From Pollutimonas sp963712655 (GTDB taxonomy: Bacteria > Pseudomonadota > Gammaproteobacteria > Burkholderiales > Burkholderiaceae_B): a stretch of 64,000 nucleotides of DNA. Location of the stretch: assembly GCA_963712655.1 (NCBI GenBank), contig CAVQIT010000006.1, forward strand, positions 248,001 to 312,000, given 5' to 3'. Of this stretch, positions 28,801 to 37,230 are shown piece by piece. Under the pieces are notes generated by a model. The model worked only from the letters and a program-made list of their open reading frames with translations. It did not search any database and was not told where the DNA came from. The position numbers and the translations under genes were made by a program. Position 1 is the stretch's first letter; each line of letters opens with the position of its first letter.

Positions 28801-29044
28801 ACTGCATGTACAGCATGTTTTCCACGCCGTTGATGGATTCTTCCAGCGGCGAGGCAACCGTTTCCGCGATCACCTTGGGGTTGGCGCCCGGATATTGCGC
28901 GCGCACCACGACCGACGGCGGCACGACCTCGGGATATTCGGAAATCGGCAACTGGAACACCGCCAGGCCGCCCGCCAGCAAAATGATGACCGACAGCACG
29001 CCCGCAAAGATCGGGCGGTCGATAAAGAATTTGGAGATATTCAT
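25842..29044 (-). CDS. RND multidrug efflux permease, MexF/AcrB type (frame-disrupted)
   Basis: Proton-driven inner membrane pump. The clean N-terminus MNISKFFIDRPIFAGVLSVI, PISEYPEVVPPSVVVRAQYP and the docking region lead to about 28.76 kb. From there to about 26.0 kb the frame changes many times: MVVHLISPDDRYDITYLRNY, NNKPAVALAIMQSPGANALA, VLAIGIVVDDAIVVVENVER (TM4 with the two proton-relay Asp residues) and ALTLVAVFVPLAFMTGLTGQ lie in different frames. The last 150 bases are clean again, ending LLASNIEH at the TAA at 25842. About 1067 codons, the family length. Single added C residues can be seen near 28623 and 28748. Confidence 0.9.
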
Positions 29045-29060
29045 GACAGTCCAGGGATGC

Positions 29061-30278
29061 TCAGGAGTTATCGGCGGAAACGGATTCCCGCGCGGCGGCA
29101 TCCGACACCGCAAGCTTGGGATCCTCGGCGGCCAGCACCGGCTTGGGCGTAACCATATCGCCGGGCCGTATGCGCTGCAGGCCATTGACGACGATGCGCT
29201 CGCCGGCCTTCAAGCCGGCTTCGACCACGCTGCCGCCCTTTTGGCTGGCGCCCAGGCGGACTTCCCGATAGGCTGTCTTGTTGTTCTGGTCCACGACCAC
29301 CACGAAACGCTTGCTCTGGTCGGTGCCTATCGCTTTCTCATCGATCAGAATAGCGCTGTGAGGCGCCCCTCCGCCCAGACGGATGCGGGCGTAAAGCCCC
29401 GGCACCAGCGCCCCGTCGGCGTTATCGAAGATCGCGCGCACACGGATGGTTCCGGACGAGGTGTCCATCTGGTTGTCGACGGACGCCAGCTTGCCCGGAC
29501 GTGGATAGTCCTCTTCGTTGGCCAGCCCCAGGAATATCGGCGCCTGGCCATTTCCCGAGGTTCTGGCCGGATTGACAAACTTCAGGAAGCTTTGTTCATC
29601 GACATCGAACGATGCATAAATGCGCGCGACCGAAACCAGAGATGTCAAAGGCGTTGAGCCCGCCCCGGCGGTCACGACATTGCCCGGCGTTACCTCGGCG
29701 CGCGACAGCCGGCCTGAAATAGGGGCGAGAATGCGCGTGTGCTCCAGATCCAGCAGACCGGACTCGAGCGTTGCCTTGGCCGCCTGCAAGTCGGCCGCCG
29801 CGCCGCGCGCGGCATTGCGTTTTTCTTCATAGTCGCGCTTGGCAATGGCGTTGCCGGCCAACAAGCGCTCCGCCCTGGCAATATCCGATGCCGTATAGGC
29901 GACACGCGCCTGGGCCGCCGCCACCAGCGCTTTAGCGTGATCGACGGCCGCCTGGTATGGGCGCGGATCGATCGTAAACAACACATCGCCTTTTTCGACC
30001 AGGCTGCCATCCGTGAAATGCACGCGCGTCAATGTGCCCGAAACCAAGGGACGGATTTCGACCCTGTCCACGGCCTCCAGCCGTCCGGAATAGTCGTGCC
30101 AGTCCGTGATGGTTTGGCTTGCCACCGTCGCGACGTCCACCGCGACTGCCGGCGCCGCGGCGGGGACTGCGCCGGCCTGGGTAGCGGCGCCGGCATTGAC
30201 GCGAAGAATGGCAATGCCGCCCAATAAAATCATTGCGGCAATTGCCGTCATGGCAAAGCGTTTGCGCAGTAAAAACAT
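29061..30278 (-). CDS. RND efflux periplasmic adaptor (membrane fusion protein, MexE-like)
   Basis: Links the permease to the outer membrane channel. The 405-residue product has an N-terminal membrane anchor or signal (MTAIAAMILLGGIAILRV), a lipoyl half-motif VEIRPLVSGTLTRVHFTDGS, a coiled-coil hairpin (AKALVAAAQARVAYTASDIA to AAKATLESGLLDLEHTRI), the second lipoyl half (LAPISGRLSRAEVTPGN) and beta-barrel and membrane-proximal domains (GLKAGERIVVNGLQRIRPGD). It lies 16 bases before the permease; first gene of the three-gene operon, divergent from a LysR gene. Confidence 0.93.
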   Translation of the reverse strand: MFLLRKRFAMTAIAAMILLGGIAILRVNAGAATQAGAVPAAAPAVAVDVATVASQTITDWHDYSGRLEAVDRVEIRPLVSGTLTRVHFTDGSLVEKGDVLFTIDPRPYQAAVDHAKALVAAAQARVAYTASDIARAERLLAGNAIAKRDYEEKRNAARGAAADLQAAKATLESGLLDLEHTRILAPISGRLSRAEVTPGNVVTAGAGSTPLTSLVSVARIYASFDVDEQSFLKFVNPARTSGNGQAPIFLGLANEEDYPRPGKLASVDNQMDTSSGTIRVRAIFDNADGALVPGLYARIRLGGGAPHSAILIDEKAIGTDQSKRFVVVVDQNNKTAYREVRLGASQKGGSVVEAGLKAGERIVVNGLQRIRPGDMVTPKPVLAAEDPKLAVSDAAARESVSADNS

Positions 30279-30442
30279 GATGATCCGTATGAATTCTTGA
30301 AAAGAGCGTGTATTATTTACTTTTCGTGAAATCTGATAAATATCTAATTTTCGCCAACACTATTCGCCAATAGCAAACAATAAAGATTGCGTGCTGGTTC
30401 GGCGCAGCCTGCTGTCGCGGCTATTCGTCTACGGAGAACACC

Positions 30443-31459
30443 ATGGATCGTTTCCAGGCTATGCAAGTATTTACGCGGGTGGTGGACGCGAACAGCTTTA
30501 CCCAGGCCGCCGATAGCCTGGGATTGCCGCGCGCCACCGTTACCACGACTATCCAAAACCTGGAACGGTTGTTGCAGGTGCGCCTGCTCAATCGCACCAC
30601 GCGCCGCCTGAGCCTGACGCCGGACGGCGCCTCATATTACGAGCGCTGTGTGCGCATACTTGCCGATATCGAAGACGCCGAAGCGTCGTTCCACGATGTA
30701 ACCCGGGGCCCCCGGGGGCGGCTGCGCATCGATACACCGCCCTCTATCGGACGCTTGATCCTGATTCCCGCCTTGCGTGAATTCCATCAGCGCTATCCCG
30801 ATATAGAACTGGCCATAGGCATGGGAGACAGGGCAGTCGATATGGTGCAGGAAGCGGTCGATTGCGTGATCCGGGTTGGCGAACTGCAGGATTCAACCAT
30901 GGTCGCAAAGCGGATCGGCACCTTCGAAAGCGTGACGTGCGCCGCGCCATCCTACCTGAAGCGCTATGGTGAGCCGGGCACTATTGAACAGTTGCGGGAT
31001 CATCGCGCCGTCCATTACTTTTCGGCGCGGACAGGCCGCAACATCGAATGGAGCTTCACGATCGACGGCCAGGTAACCGAAGTGCCCATCAAAGGCGCGA
31101 TATCCGTCAACGACGCGGAAGCCTATATTACCTGCGGCGTGCAGGGGTTCGGCATGATCCAGCCCGCGCGCTACATGGTGGCGGAACATCTGGCGTCCGG
31201 TGCCCTGCGCGAGGTCCTGCCGGCATTGACTCCGCCGCCCATGCCTATTTCCGTGGTCTATCTGCACAACCGGCACTTGTCGCCGAAAGTCCGCGTATTC
31301 GTCGACTGGATCAGCGAATTGTTCCAGGGCTGCTCGCGGATGGCCGACTGCAAGGAAAGACTATCCATCAGTCCGGAGTGTTCATTCGCAGGCCATGTCC
31401 GGCCCCACACCCTGCAGGAAATCATACAGCGGGAGAATATGGCCGAAAGCGTTTTCTAA
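30443..31459 (+). CDS. LysR family regulator divergent from the efflux operon
   Basis: The 338-residue product has the LysR winged helix at the N-terminus (MQVFTRVVDANSFTQAADSL, GLPRATVTTTIQNLERLLQV, LLNRTTRRLSLTPDGASYYE) and a periplasmic-binding-like effector domain with GRLRIDTPPSIGRLILIPAL. It lies divergent from the adaptor gene with a 164-base AT-rich gap, the usual position for a regulator of the neighbouring pump; that it controls the pump is inference. The C-terminal 35 residues after DWISELFQG are longer than typical. Confidence 0.9.
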   Translation: MDRFQAMQVFTRVVDANSFTQAADSLGLPRATVTTTIQNLERLLQVRLLNRTTRRLSLTPDGASYYERCVRILADIEDAEASFHDVTRGPRGRLRIDTPPSIGRLILIPALREFHQRYPDIELAIGMGDRAVDMVQEAVDCVIRVGELQDSTMVAKRIGTFESVTCAAPSYLKRYGEPGTIEQLRDHRAVHYFSARTGRNIEWSFTIDGQVTEVPIKGAISVNDAEAYITCGVQGFGMIQPARYMVAEHLASGALREVLPALTPPPMPISVVYLHNRHLSPKVRVFVDWISELFQGCSRMADCKERLSISPECSFAGHVRPHTLQEIIQRENMAESVF

Positions 31460-31532
31460 GAGCGGGCACGTCATTTGCTTTGATACGCCGGGCAGCATTG
31501 TCGGGAGATGCCGCAATATCGGAGATCGCGCA

Positions 31533-32027
31533 ATGGACGTGGAATGGAGTTCGCTGTTTACGCTGACCATGCCGCCGCTTGAAATCATAGTGCGCGGCAC
31601 ATTGGTCTACTGGTTCATTTTTGTGCTGTTGCGCATCGCGGGCCGGCGCGATCTGGGTTCCATGGGGATATCGGGCATTCTACTTCTGGTGCTGATCGCC
31701 GACGCCGCGCAAAATGCCATGGCGGCCGACTACAAATCCGTCGGCGAAGGAATGATACTCATCGCCACCCTGGTGTTCTGGAGCATTGTCGTAGACCGTG
31801 TCAGCTATTTCGTGCCGGCCGCACGGCCGCTGCTGGCGCCGCACCGGGTCTGCCTGGTCAAAGACGGCGTCATGCAGCGCCGCGGCATGCGCAAAGAATA
31901 CATAACCGAGGATGAACTCATGGCGGAACTGCGCCTGCGGGGCATAGCCGACATTGCGCAGGTCCGGCGGGCATATATAGAAGAAGCCGGCGACGTCAGC
32001 GTATTGCGCTACCCGAAGGCATCGTGA
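31533..32027 (+). CDS. DUF421 (YetF-like) membrane protein
   Basis: The 164-residue product has two or three N-terminal membrane segments (LEIIVRGTLVYWFIFVLLRI, GMILIATLVFWSIVVDRV) with RIAGRRDLGSMGISGILLLV between, then a cytoplasmic DUF421 domain containing VCLVKDGVMQRRGMRKEYIT, EDELMAELRLRGI and VRRAYIEEAGDVSVLR. The family is poorly characterised. I start at MDVEWSS (31533), which has GGAG upstream; the longer open frame from 31395 overlaps the LysR gene. Confidence 0.85.
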   Translation: MDVEWSSLFTLTMPPLEIIVRGTLVYWFIFVLLRIAGRRDLGSMGISGILLLVLIADAAQNAMAADYKSVGEGMILIATLVFWSIVVDRVSYFVPAARPLLAPHRVCLVKDGVMQRRGMRKEYITEDELMAELRLRGIADIAQVRRAYIEEAGDVSVLRYPKAS

Positions 32028-32154
32028 AATATCAAGGCCGGCCGCTCCGCGGGAATCGGCGGGATTAGGCTCCCCTGGAGATAATCCCGCCCGCAAACAA
32101 TATTCATAGGTAATCATCAAGACAAATCGGCGCTTATCGTGTTCAATACGCATC

Positions 32155-33456
32155 ATGACTAGTTCCGCTCACAACTCCGACCGCAAGCACAGCATTGAAT
32201 CGCCCTATGCCTGGACGCGGCTGCTGGTATCGCTGCTACTTATGACTATCGGCGGTTCGGGCATGTATTCGGTGACTGTGGTGCTGCCGCAAATTCAGGC
32301 TGAATTCGGCGTCAGCCGCTCCGATGCGTCCCTGCCTTACACCTTGACCATGATAGGTTTCGGCCTGGGCGGCATCCTCATGGGCCGGCTCTCGGATCGT
32401 TTCGGCGTGATTGCCCCGATAGTCATCGGCACACTGGGACTGAGCACCGGCTTCATCCTGGCCGGCACGGCAAACAGCTTGTGGCAATTCGTCCTGGTGC
32501 AGGGCTTGATGATAGGCTTGCTGGGCACCGCCGCCACCTTTGCGCCGCTGGTCGCCGATACGTCCCAATGGTTTACCCGACGCCGCGGCATTGCCGTGGC
32601 GATCTGCATGAGCGGCAATTATCTGGCGGGCGCCGTCTGGCCGCCGATAATGCAACACTTTATCGACACTGCGGGCTGGCGATCGACCTATGTAGGCATA
32701 GGCATATTCTGTCTACTGTCCATGCTGCCGCTGGCCCTGGTGTATCGCCGGCGTCCGCCTTCAGTCCCGGCTGTGGCCGCCGATGCCGGCCCCAAGCGAA
32801 ACGCGCGCTTCATCCAGGAAGCCGCCAAATCCGATCCGCGGCGCCCTCTCGGATTTACGCCCGGCGCTTTGCAAGGCTTGCTATGCATTGCCGGGGTGGC
32901 GTGCTGCGTGGCGATGGCCATGCCGCAAGTGCATATCGTGGCGTATTGCGGCGATCTGGGCTTCGGCGCGGCGCGCGGCGCCGAAATGCTGGCGCTGATG
33001 CTGGGCCTGGGCATCGTCAGCCGCCTGGCTTCGGGCTGGATGTCCGATTACATCGGGGGGCTGCGCACCTTGCTGGTCGGCGCCGTGCTTCAAGGCATAG
33101 CCTTGCTGCTGTTCCTGAGCAATAACGGCCTGGTTTCGCTCTATGTCATATCGGCCCTTTTCGGATTGTTCCAGGGCGGTATCGTTCCCGCCTATGCCTT
33201 GATCGTGCGCGAATACTTCGCGCCCAAAGAAGCGGGCGCGCGCGTGGGCACCATACTGATGGCCACCTTGTTCGGCATGGCCCTGGGCGGCTGGATGTCG
33301 GGCGCGATCTACGACCTTACCGGCTCCTACCATGCCGCATTCATCAATGGCATAGTCTGGAACCTGGTCAACATAAGCATCATCGGCTTCTTGCTTTACC
33401 GGGCGCGGCGCGGCCCTGGGCCTGTTGACGCTAAATCTCTGCCCGCATGGCGTTGA
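32155..33456 (+). CDS. Major facilitator superfamily transporter
   Basis: The 433-residue product has 12 predicted membrane segments and MFS loop motifs: GRLSDRFG between TM2 and TM3 and GWMSDYIGG in the second half. SGMYSVTVVLPQIQAEFGVS at TM1 and QWFTRRRGIAVAICMSG at TM4-5 resemble the monocarboxylate/oxalate-formate type carriers. The substrate is unknown. The last dozen codons (VDAKSLPAWR and stop) are encoded by the left arm of the palindromic element that starts at 33418, so the native C-terminus was probably replaced by the insertion. Confidence 0.88.
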   Translation: MTSSAHNSDRKHSIESPYAWTRLLVSLLLMTIGGSGMYSVTVVLPQIQAEFGVSRSDASLPYTLTMIGFGLGGILMGRLSDRFGVIAPIVIGTLGLSTGFILAGTANSLWQFVLVQGLMIGLLGTAATFAPLVADTSQWFTRRRGIAVAICMSGNYLAGAVWPPIMQHFIDTAGWRSTYVGIGIFCLLSMLPLALVYRRRPPSVPAVAADAGPKRNARFIQEAAKSDPRRPLGFTPGALQGLLCIAGVACCVAMAMPQVHIVAYCGDLGFGAARGAEMLALMLGLGIVSRLASGWMSDYIGGLRTLLVGAVLQGIALLLFLSNNGLVSLYVISALFGLFQGGIVPAYALIVREYFAPKEAGARVGTILMATLFGMALGGWMSGAIYDLTGSYHAAFINGIVWNLVNISIIGFLLYRARRGPGPVDAKSLPAWR

Positions 33457-33602
33457 CTCGATCACCCGTAGGGCCGGTGTCATAGCGGGCGCAGGGCAAG
33501 GCGTGGGTGAGGCGGCGTACCGAGCGTACGCAACGAATCCGCAACATAGCCCTGCGCCCGCTATGACACCGGCGCGGGCGGGGATTTAGCGTCAACAGGC
33601 CC
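33418..33602. repeat. Nested palindromic REP-like element
   Basis: A 20-bp arm at 33418-33437 (GGGCCTGTTGACGCTAAATC) is inverted perfectly at 33583-33602. Inside, a 25-bp arm at 33473-33497 is inverted perfectly at 33549-33573 and a further short hairpin GCGTAC-CGAGC-GTACGC lies in the loop near 33514-33530. It spans the MFS stop codon. No T-run follows, so it is not a canonical terminator, though transcripts would fold strongly here. It looks like a dispersed repeat family member. Confidence 0.8.
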
Positions 33603-33700
33603 TGGGCGCCTACAACGCCGCTGTCCACGCTTAGGGCCGTGCTCCGGCCATGTGGGATTCAGGAAAAATTCCGGACGATGCGCCTTGGGCGCCGATCCGG

Positions 33701-34609
33701 CTACACCGCGAACGATTGCGCGACAAACTCCACAAAAGCGCGCAGGCGGGCCGATAATTGATTGCCCTGAAGATACGTGGCGTAGATATCCGCGTCGGGC
33801 GTCTGGTAGTCGGTAAGAACCTGCACCAATCGGCCGCTATTCAAATAGCGGGAAATATCCCATTCGGCCCGCATCAAGATGCCGTGGCCGTCCAGCCCCC
33901 AATTGACGGCGACTTCGCCATCGTTGGTCCGCAGCGTTCCATGGACTCTCACCGTTTCCGTGCGCCTGGCGGATCCCTCGCCCGTCGTAAGCCGCCAGAC
34001 GCCGTAAGCTTCGTCGCCCTGCAATAGGCCTATGCAATTGTGCCGGGCAAGATCACCGGGCTTGAGCGGAGCATCGTGGCGCGCCAGATAGCTGGGCGAT
34101 GCGCACAGCAGGCGCCGGTTCGCCGCCAGGCGGCGGGCAATGATTCTGCCTTCGGGCGGTTCGCCGAAACGGATACAGACATCGAAAGCATCGTCGCTGA
34201 ATGCCGGAGGATCGACCGATAGCTGCAACTGCACCTCGACCTCCGGATACTCGTGCATGAATCGTGAAATCAGGGGCGCTATGTAGCTGCGGCCGAAACC
34301 CGGCGTGGCATTGACCCGCAGCAGGCCTTTGGGCGCAGTGCGGGCCCCGGCGATGGATTGTTCCATTTCATCGATATCGGCCAGTATCCGGCGCGCATGG
34401 GCCAGGTATATCTCGCCCTCGGGGGTCAAATGCATGCGCCGGGTCGTCCGGGTAACCAGCGCGACGCCCAGGCGCGCCTCCATCACGGCCAGCCGCTTGC
34501 TGACGGCGGGCGTCGTAATGCCCAACTGGCGAGCGGCGGCGCCGAGCGCCCCGCAAGAAGCCAGCGTGGAGAAAAAGGCAAGCTCGGAAGGATGAAGGGT
34601 CGAACTCAT
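33701..34609 (-). CDS. LysR family regulator divergent from tartrate/D-malate dehydrogenase
   Basis: The 302-residue product starts MSSTLHPSELAFFSTLASCG and shows the LysR helix-turn-helix (ARQLGITTPAVSKRLAVMEA, TRTTRRMHLTPEGEIYLAHA) and the effector domain LLRVNATPGFGRSYIAPLIS. It is divergent from the dehydrogenase gene across 212 bases, as DmlR or TtdR regulators are; control of that gene is inferred. I use the ATG at 34609; the open frame continues upstream to 34720 without LysR similarity. Confidence 0.9.
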   Translation of the reverse strand: MSSTLHPSELAFFSTLASCGALGAAARQLGITTPAVSKRLAVMEARLGVALVTRTTRRMHLTPEGEIYLAHARRILADIDEMEQSIAGARTAPKGLLRVNATPGFGRSYIAPLISRFMHEYPEVEVQLQLSVDPPAFSDDAFDVCIRFGEPPEGRIIARRLAANRRLLCASPSYLARHDAPLKPGDLARHNCIGLLQGDEAYGVWRLTTGEGSARRTETVRVHGTLRTNDGEVAVNWGLDGHGILMRAEWDISRYLNSGRLVQVLTDYQTPDADIYATYLQGNQLSARLRAFVEFVAQSFAV

Positions 34610-34821
34610 GGTTCCCAAGGGATGGCCGAAAATACTCTGGAAATTATTCCTCTGGCTGCCGGCATCGCTTATTCGACCCGGATCGGCGGCCGAAACCATG
34701 GCCGGCAGGCCGCGGACCATTATTAAACACAGGTTAACAGTGGATTCACCAAGAGCCGCTTATTTTCGCCCGGTTTACTCCTATAGTTCAACATTGCATA
34801 GCATTCCAACGGAGATTCCGC

Positions 34822-35906
34822 ATGAAGACGTACCGCATCGCCACCATTCCCGGCGACGGCATCGGCAAGGAAGTCGTCCCCGCCGGCCAGCAGGTGCTGG
34901 AAGCGCTTGGCCGAGCACAGACGGCTTCCTTTGCTTTCGAGTTCGAGAACTTCGACTGGGGCGGCGACTACTTCCGCGAGCACGGCGTGATGATGCCGGA
35001 CGACGGCCTGGACGCGCTGCGCGACAAGGACGCGATCCTGTTCGGCTCCGCCGGCGATCCCGCACATTCCCGACCACATCACGCTGTGGGGCCTGCGCCT
35101 GAAGATCTGCCAGGGCTTCGACCAGTACGCCAACGTCCGGCCGACCCGCATCCTGCCCGGCATCGATGGCGCCGCTCAAGCGCTGCGCGGCCGCGACGAC
35201 CTGGACTGGGTCATCGTGCGCGAGAACTCCGAAGGCGAATACTCCGGCGTCGGCGGCCGCGTGCACCAGGGCCATCCGATCGAGGCCGCGACCGATGTGT
35301 CGATGATGACCCGCGCCGGCGTCGAGCGCATCATGCGCTTCGCCTTCAAGCTGGCGCAGTCGCGCCCGCGCAAGCTGCTGACCGTCGTCACCAAGTCCAA
35401 CGCCCAGCGCCACGCGATGGTGATGTGGGACGAGATCGCCGCTGCAAGTTGCGGCGGAAGTTCCCGGACGTCACCTGGGACAAGGAACTGGTCGACGCAG
35501 CGACCGCGCGCATGGTCAACCGTCCGGCGACGCTGGACACGATCGTCGCGACCAATCTGCACGCCGACATCCTGAGCGACCTGGCCGCCGCCCTGGCCGG
35601 CAGCCTGGGCATCGCGCCCACCGGCAACATCGACCCCGAGCGCCGCTACCCGTCGATGTTCGAGCCCATCCACGGCTCGGCCTTCGACATCATGGGCAAG
35701 GGCCTGGCCAATCCGGTCGGCACCTTCTGGTCGGTCGTGATGCTGCTGGAGCACCTGGGCGAAACCGACGCCGCCCGCCGCGTGATGCCCGCCATCGAGC
35801 GGGTCACGCCAATCCGGCACTGCACACCCGCGACCTGGGCGGCAAGGCGACCACCGCCGAAGTTACCCAAGCCATGTGCAAGGAGATCGCAGGAGCAGTG
35901 AAGTAA
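34822..35906 (+). CDS. Tartrate dehydrogenase / D-malate dehydrogenase (frame-disrupted)
   Basis: NAD-dependent decarboxylating dehydrogenase of the isocitrate/isopropylmalate family. Motifs: YRIATIPGDGIGKEVVPAG, WGGDYFREHGVMMPDDGLD, then after a frame break HITLWGLRLKICQGFDQYAN, VIVRENSEGEYSGVGGRVHQ (TtuC/DmlA type), VVTKSNAQRHAMVMWDE, and the metal- and cofactor-binding NLHADILSDLAAALAGSLGI and FEPIHGSAFDIMGKGLANPV. Frame slips occur near 35060 (one extra C), 35175, 35440 and 35812. Corrected, the frame ends GAVK at the TAA at 35904-35906, giving about 361 codons, exactly the family length. Confidence 0.88.
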
Positions 35907-35992
35907 AGAAGCATAGGGATGTCCGGCGGCCCTTTTCCCTGCTTGCGGGCCGCCAGCCAGCTCATCTACTTATAAAAACCACGGAGACAAAC

Positions 35993-36997
35993 ATGAAAAC
36001 CAAACGATTAGTAAGCGCGGGCGCGCAGGCCATGAAGCATTCAATGCTGGCGGTCGCGGCTGCGGCGGCATTGCTGGGCACTGCCGCCGCAGCCGACACA
36101 TGGCCAAGCAAACCGGTCAGCCTGGTCGTGCCGTTTCCGGCGGGCGGCACGACCGACGTTCTTGCCAGGGCGTTGGGCGACAAGCTATCCCAAGCCTTGG
36201 GGCAGCCGGTCATTGTCGAAAACAAGCCCGGCGCAGGCGCCACCCTGGGGGCCGACTTGGTGGCGCGCGCCAAGCCGGACGGATACACGCTGCTGATGGG
36301 AGCCGTCCATCACACTATCGCAACCAGCGTTTATAAAAAGCTGTCCTACGATTTTCAGAAAAACTTTGCGCCGATCACGGTCGTCGCCCTGGTTCCCAAT
36401 GTGCTGGTGATAAATGCCGCCAATACCCCCGCCAAGAATCCAAAAGAACTGATTGCCCTGGCCAGGAAAGCCTCGCCCAGCATGGCTTTCGGCTCGAATG
36501 GCTATGGCACCCTGCAGCATCTGATCGGCGCGCAATTCTCCTTGCAGAACGGCATCGAATTGCTGCATGTGCCATACAAAGGCAGCGGCCCGCTTACCAC
36601 CGACCTTATCGGCGGGCAGGTTGCCATGTCATTCGACACCGTCACGCCTGTGCTGCCGCATATCCAAAGCGGTAAATTGCGCGCACTGGCGGTTACAACG
36701 GCCAAGCGCTCTTCCTCCTTGCCCGACACGCCCACGTTGAATGAGTCAGGCCTGAAGGATTTCGATCTGGGCACCTGGTTCGGCGTGCTTGCCCCGGCTG
36801 GAACGCCCAAAGAAGTAGTGAGCAAACTGAACACTGAAATGGTCAAGATCATCCAATCGCCGGATTTTCGCGACCGGATGGCCAAAATAGGCGCCGAACC
36901 CATAGGTAATACGCCAGAACAAATGGCCAGGCAAATAGACGACGACACTAAGCGTTTCGCCAAGTTGATCAAACAGGCCAATATCACGGTCAATTAA
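35993..36997 (+). CDS. Bug family tripartite tricarboxylate transporter substrate-binding protein
   Basis: Periplasmic solute receptor of the type greatly expanded in Bordetella and relatives. The 334-residue product has a signal peptide ending near AAAADTWPSKP, then VSLVVPFPAGGTTDVLARAL, PGAGATLGADLVARAKPDGY, and LHVPYKGSGPLTTDLIGGQV, all Bug landmarks. The ligand is probably a carboxylate; the adjacent dehydrogenase suggests a dicarboxylate such as tartrate or malate, but this is inference. Start at 35993 with CGGAGA upstream. No membrane partners (TctA/TctB) are adjacent, as is usual for orphan Bug proteins. Confidence 0.92.
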   Translation: MKTKRLVSAGAQAMKHSMLAVAAAAALLGTAAAADTWPSKPVSLVVPFPAGGTTDVLARALGDKLSQALGQPVIVENKPGAGATLGADLVARAKPDGYTLLMGAVHHTIATSVYKKLSYDFQKNFAPITVVALVPNVLVINAANTPAKNPKELIALARKASPSMAFGSNGYGTLQHLIGAQFSLQNGIELLHVPYKGSGPLTTDLIGGQVAMSFDTVTPVLPHIQSGKLRALAVTTAKRSSSLPDTPTLNESGLKDFDLGTWFGVLAPAGTPKEVVSKLNTEMVKIIQSPDFRDRMAKIGAEPIGNTPEQMARQIDDDTKRFAKLIKQANITVN

Positions 36998-37015
36998 GTT
37001 CCGCCCTACCGCTCT

Positions 37016-37061
37016 GGGCCATCGGATTTCATGAAGTCCGGCGGCCCCGAGCTATTTTTTT
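37016..37061 (+). terminator. Rho-independent terminator after the Bug gene
   Basis: An imperfect GC-rich stem (GGGCC...GGCCC arms, with CGGA and TCCG inside and a TTCATGAA loop region) is followed within about eight bases by a run of seven T residues at 37055-37061. It lies 19 bases after the Bug stop codon. Confidence 0.7.
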
Positions 37062-37230
37062 ATGAGACGGCGAATATTTACTGGATATAAATACAGCAAA
37101 TCTCCTATTTATCATGCGGCTTTACCCTTAACTTAAAAGAAAACTTAAAAGAATCTTGTAACGTACTAATATATTGAAGCTTTTTCTGATACTATCGCTT
37201 CAATCAAAAACGAATTCTCAAGCGTCAGCC

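Noticed and set aside
33418..33602. Ordinary terminator of the MFS gene
   Set aside because: The structure is nested, about 185 bases long, begins within the coding region and lacks a following T-run.
37174..37230. TTG start extending PbpG by 19 residues
   Set aside because: The extension lies before a good signal peptide and has no clear ribosome site; the ATG at 37231 gives a normal N-terminus.
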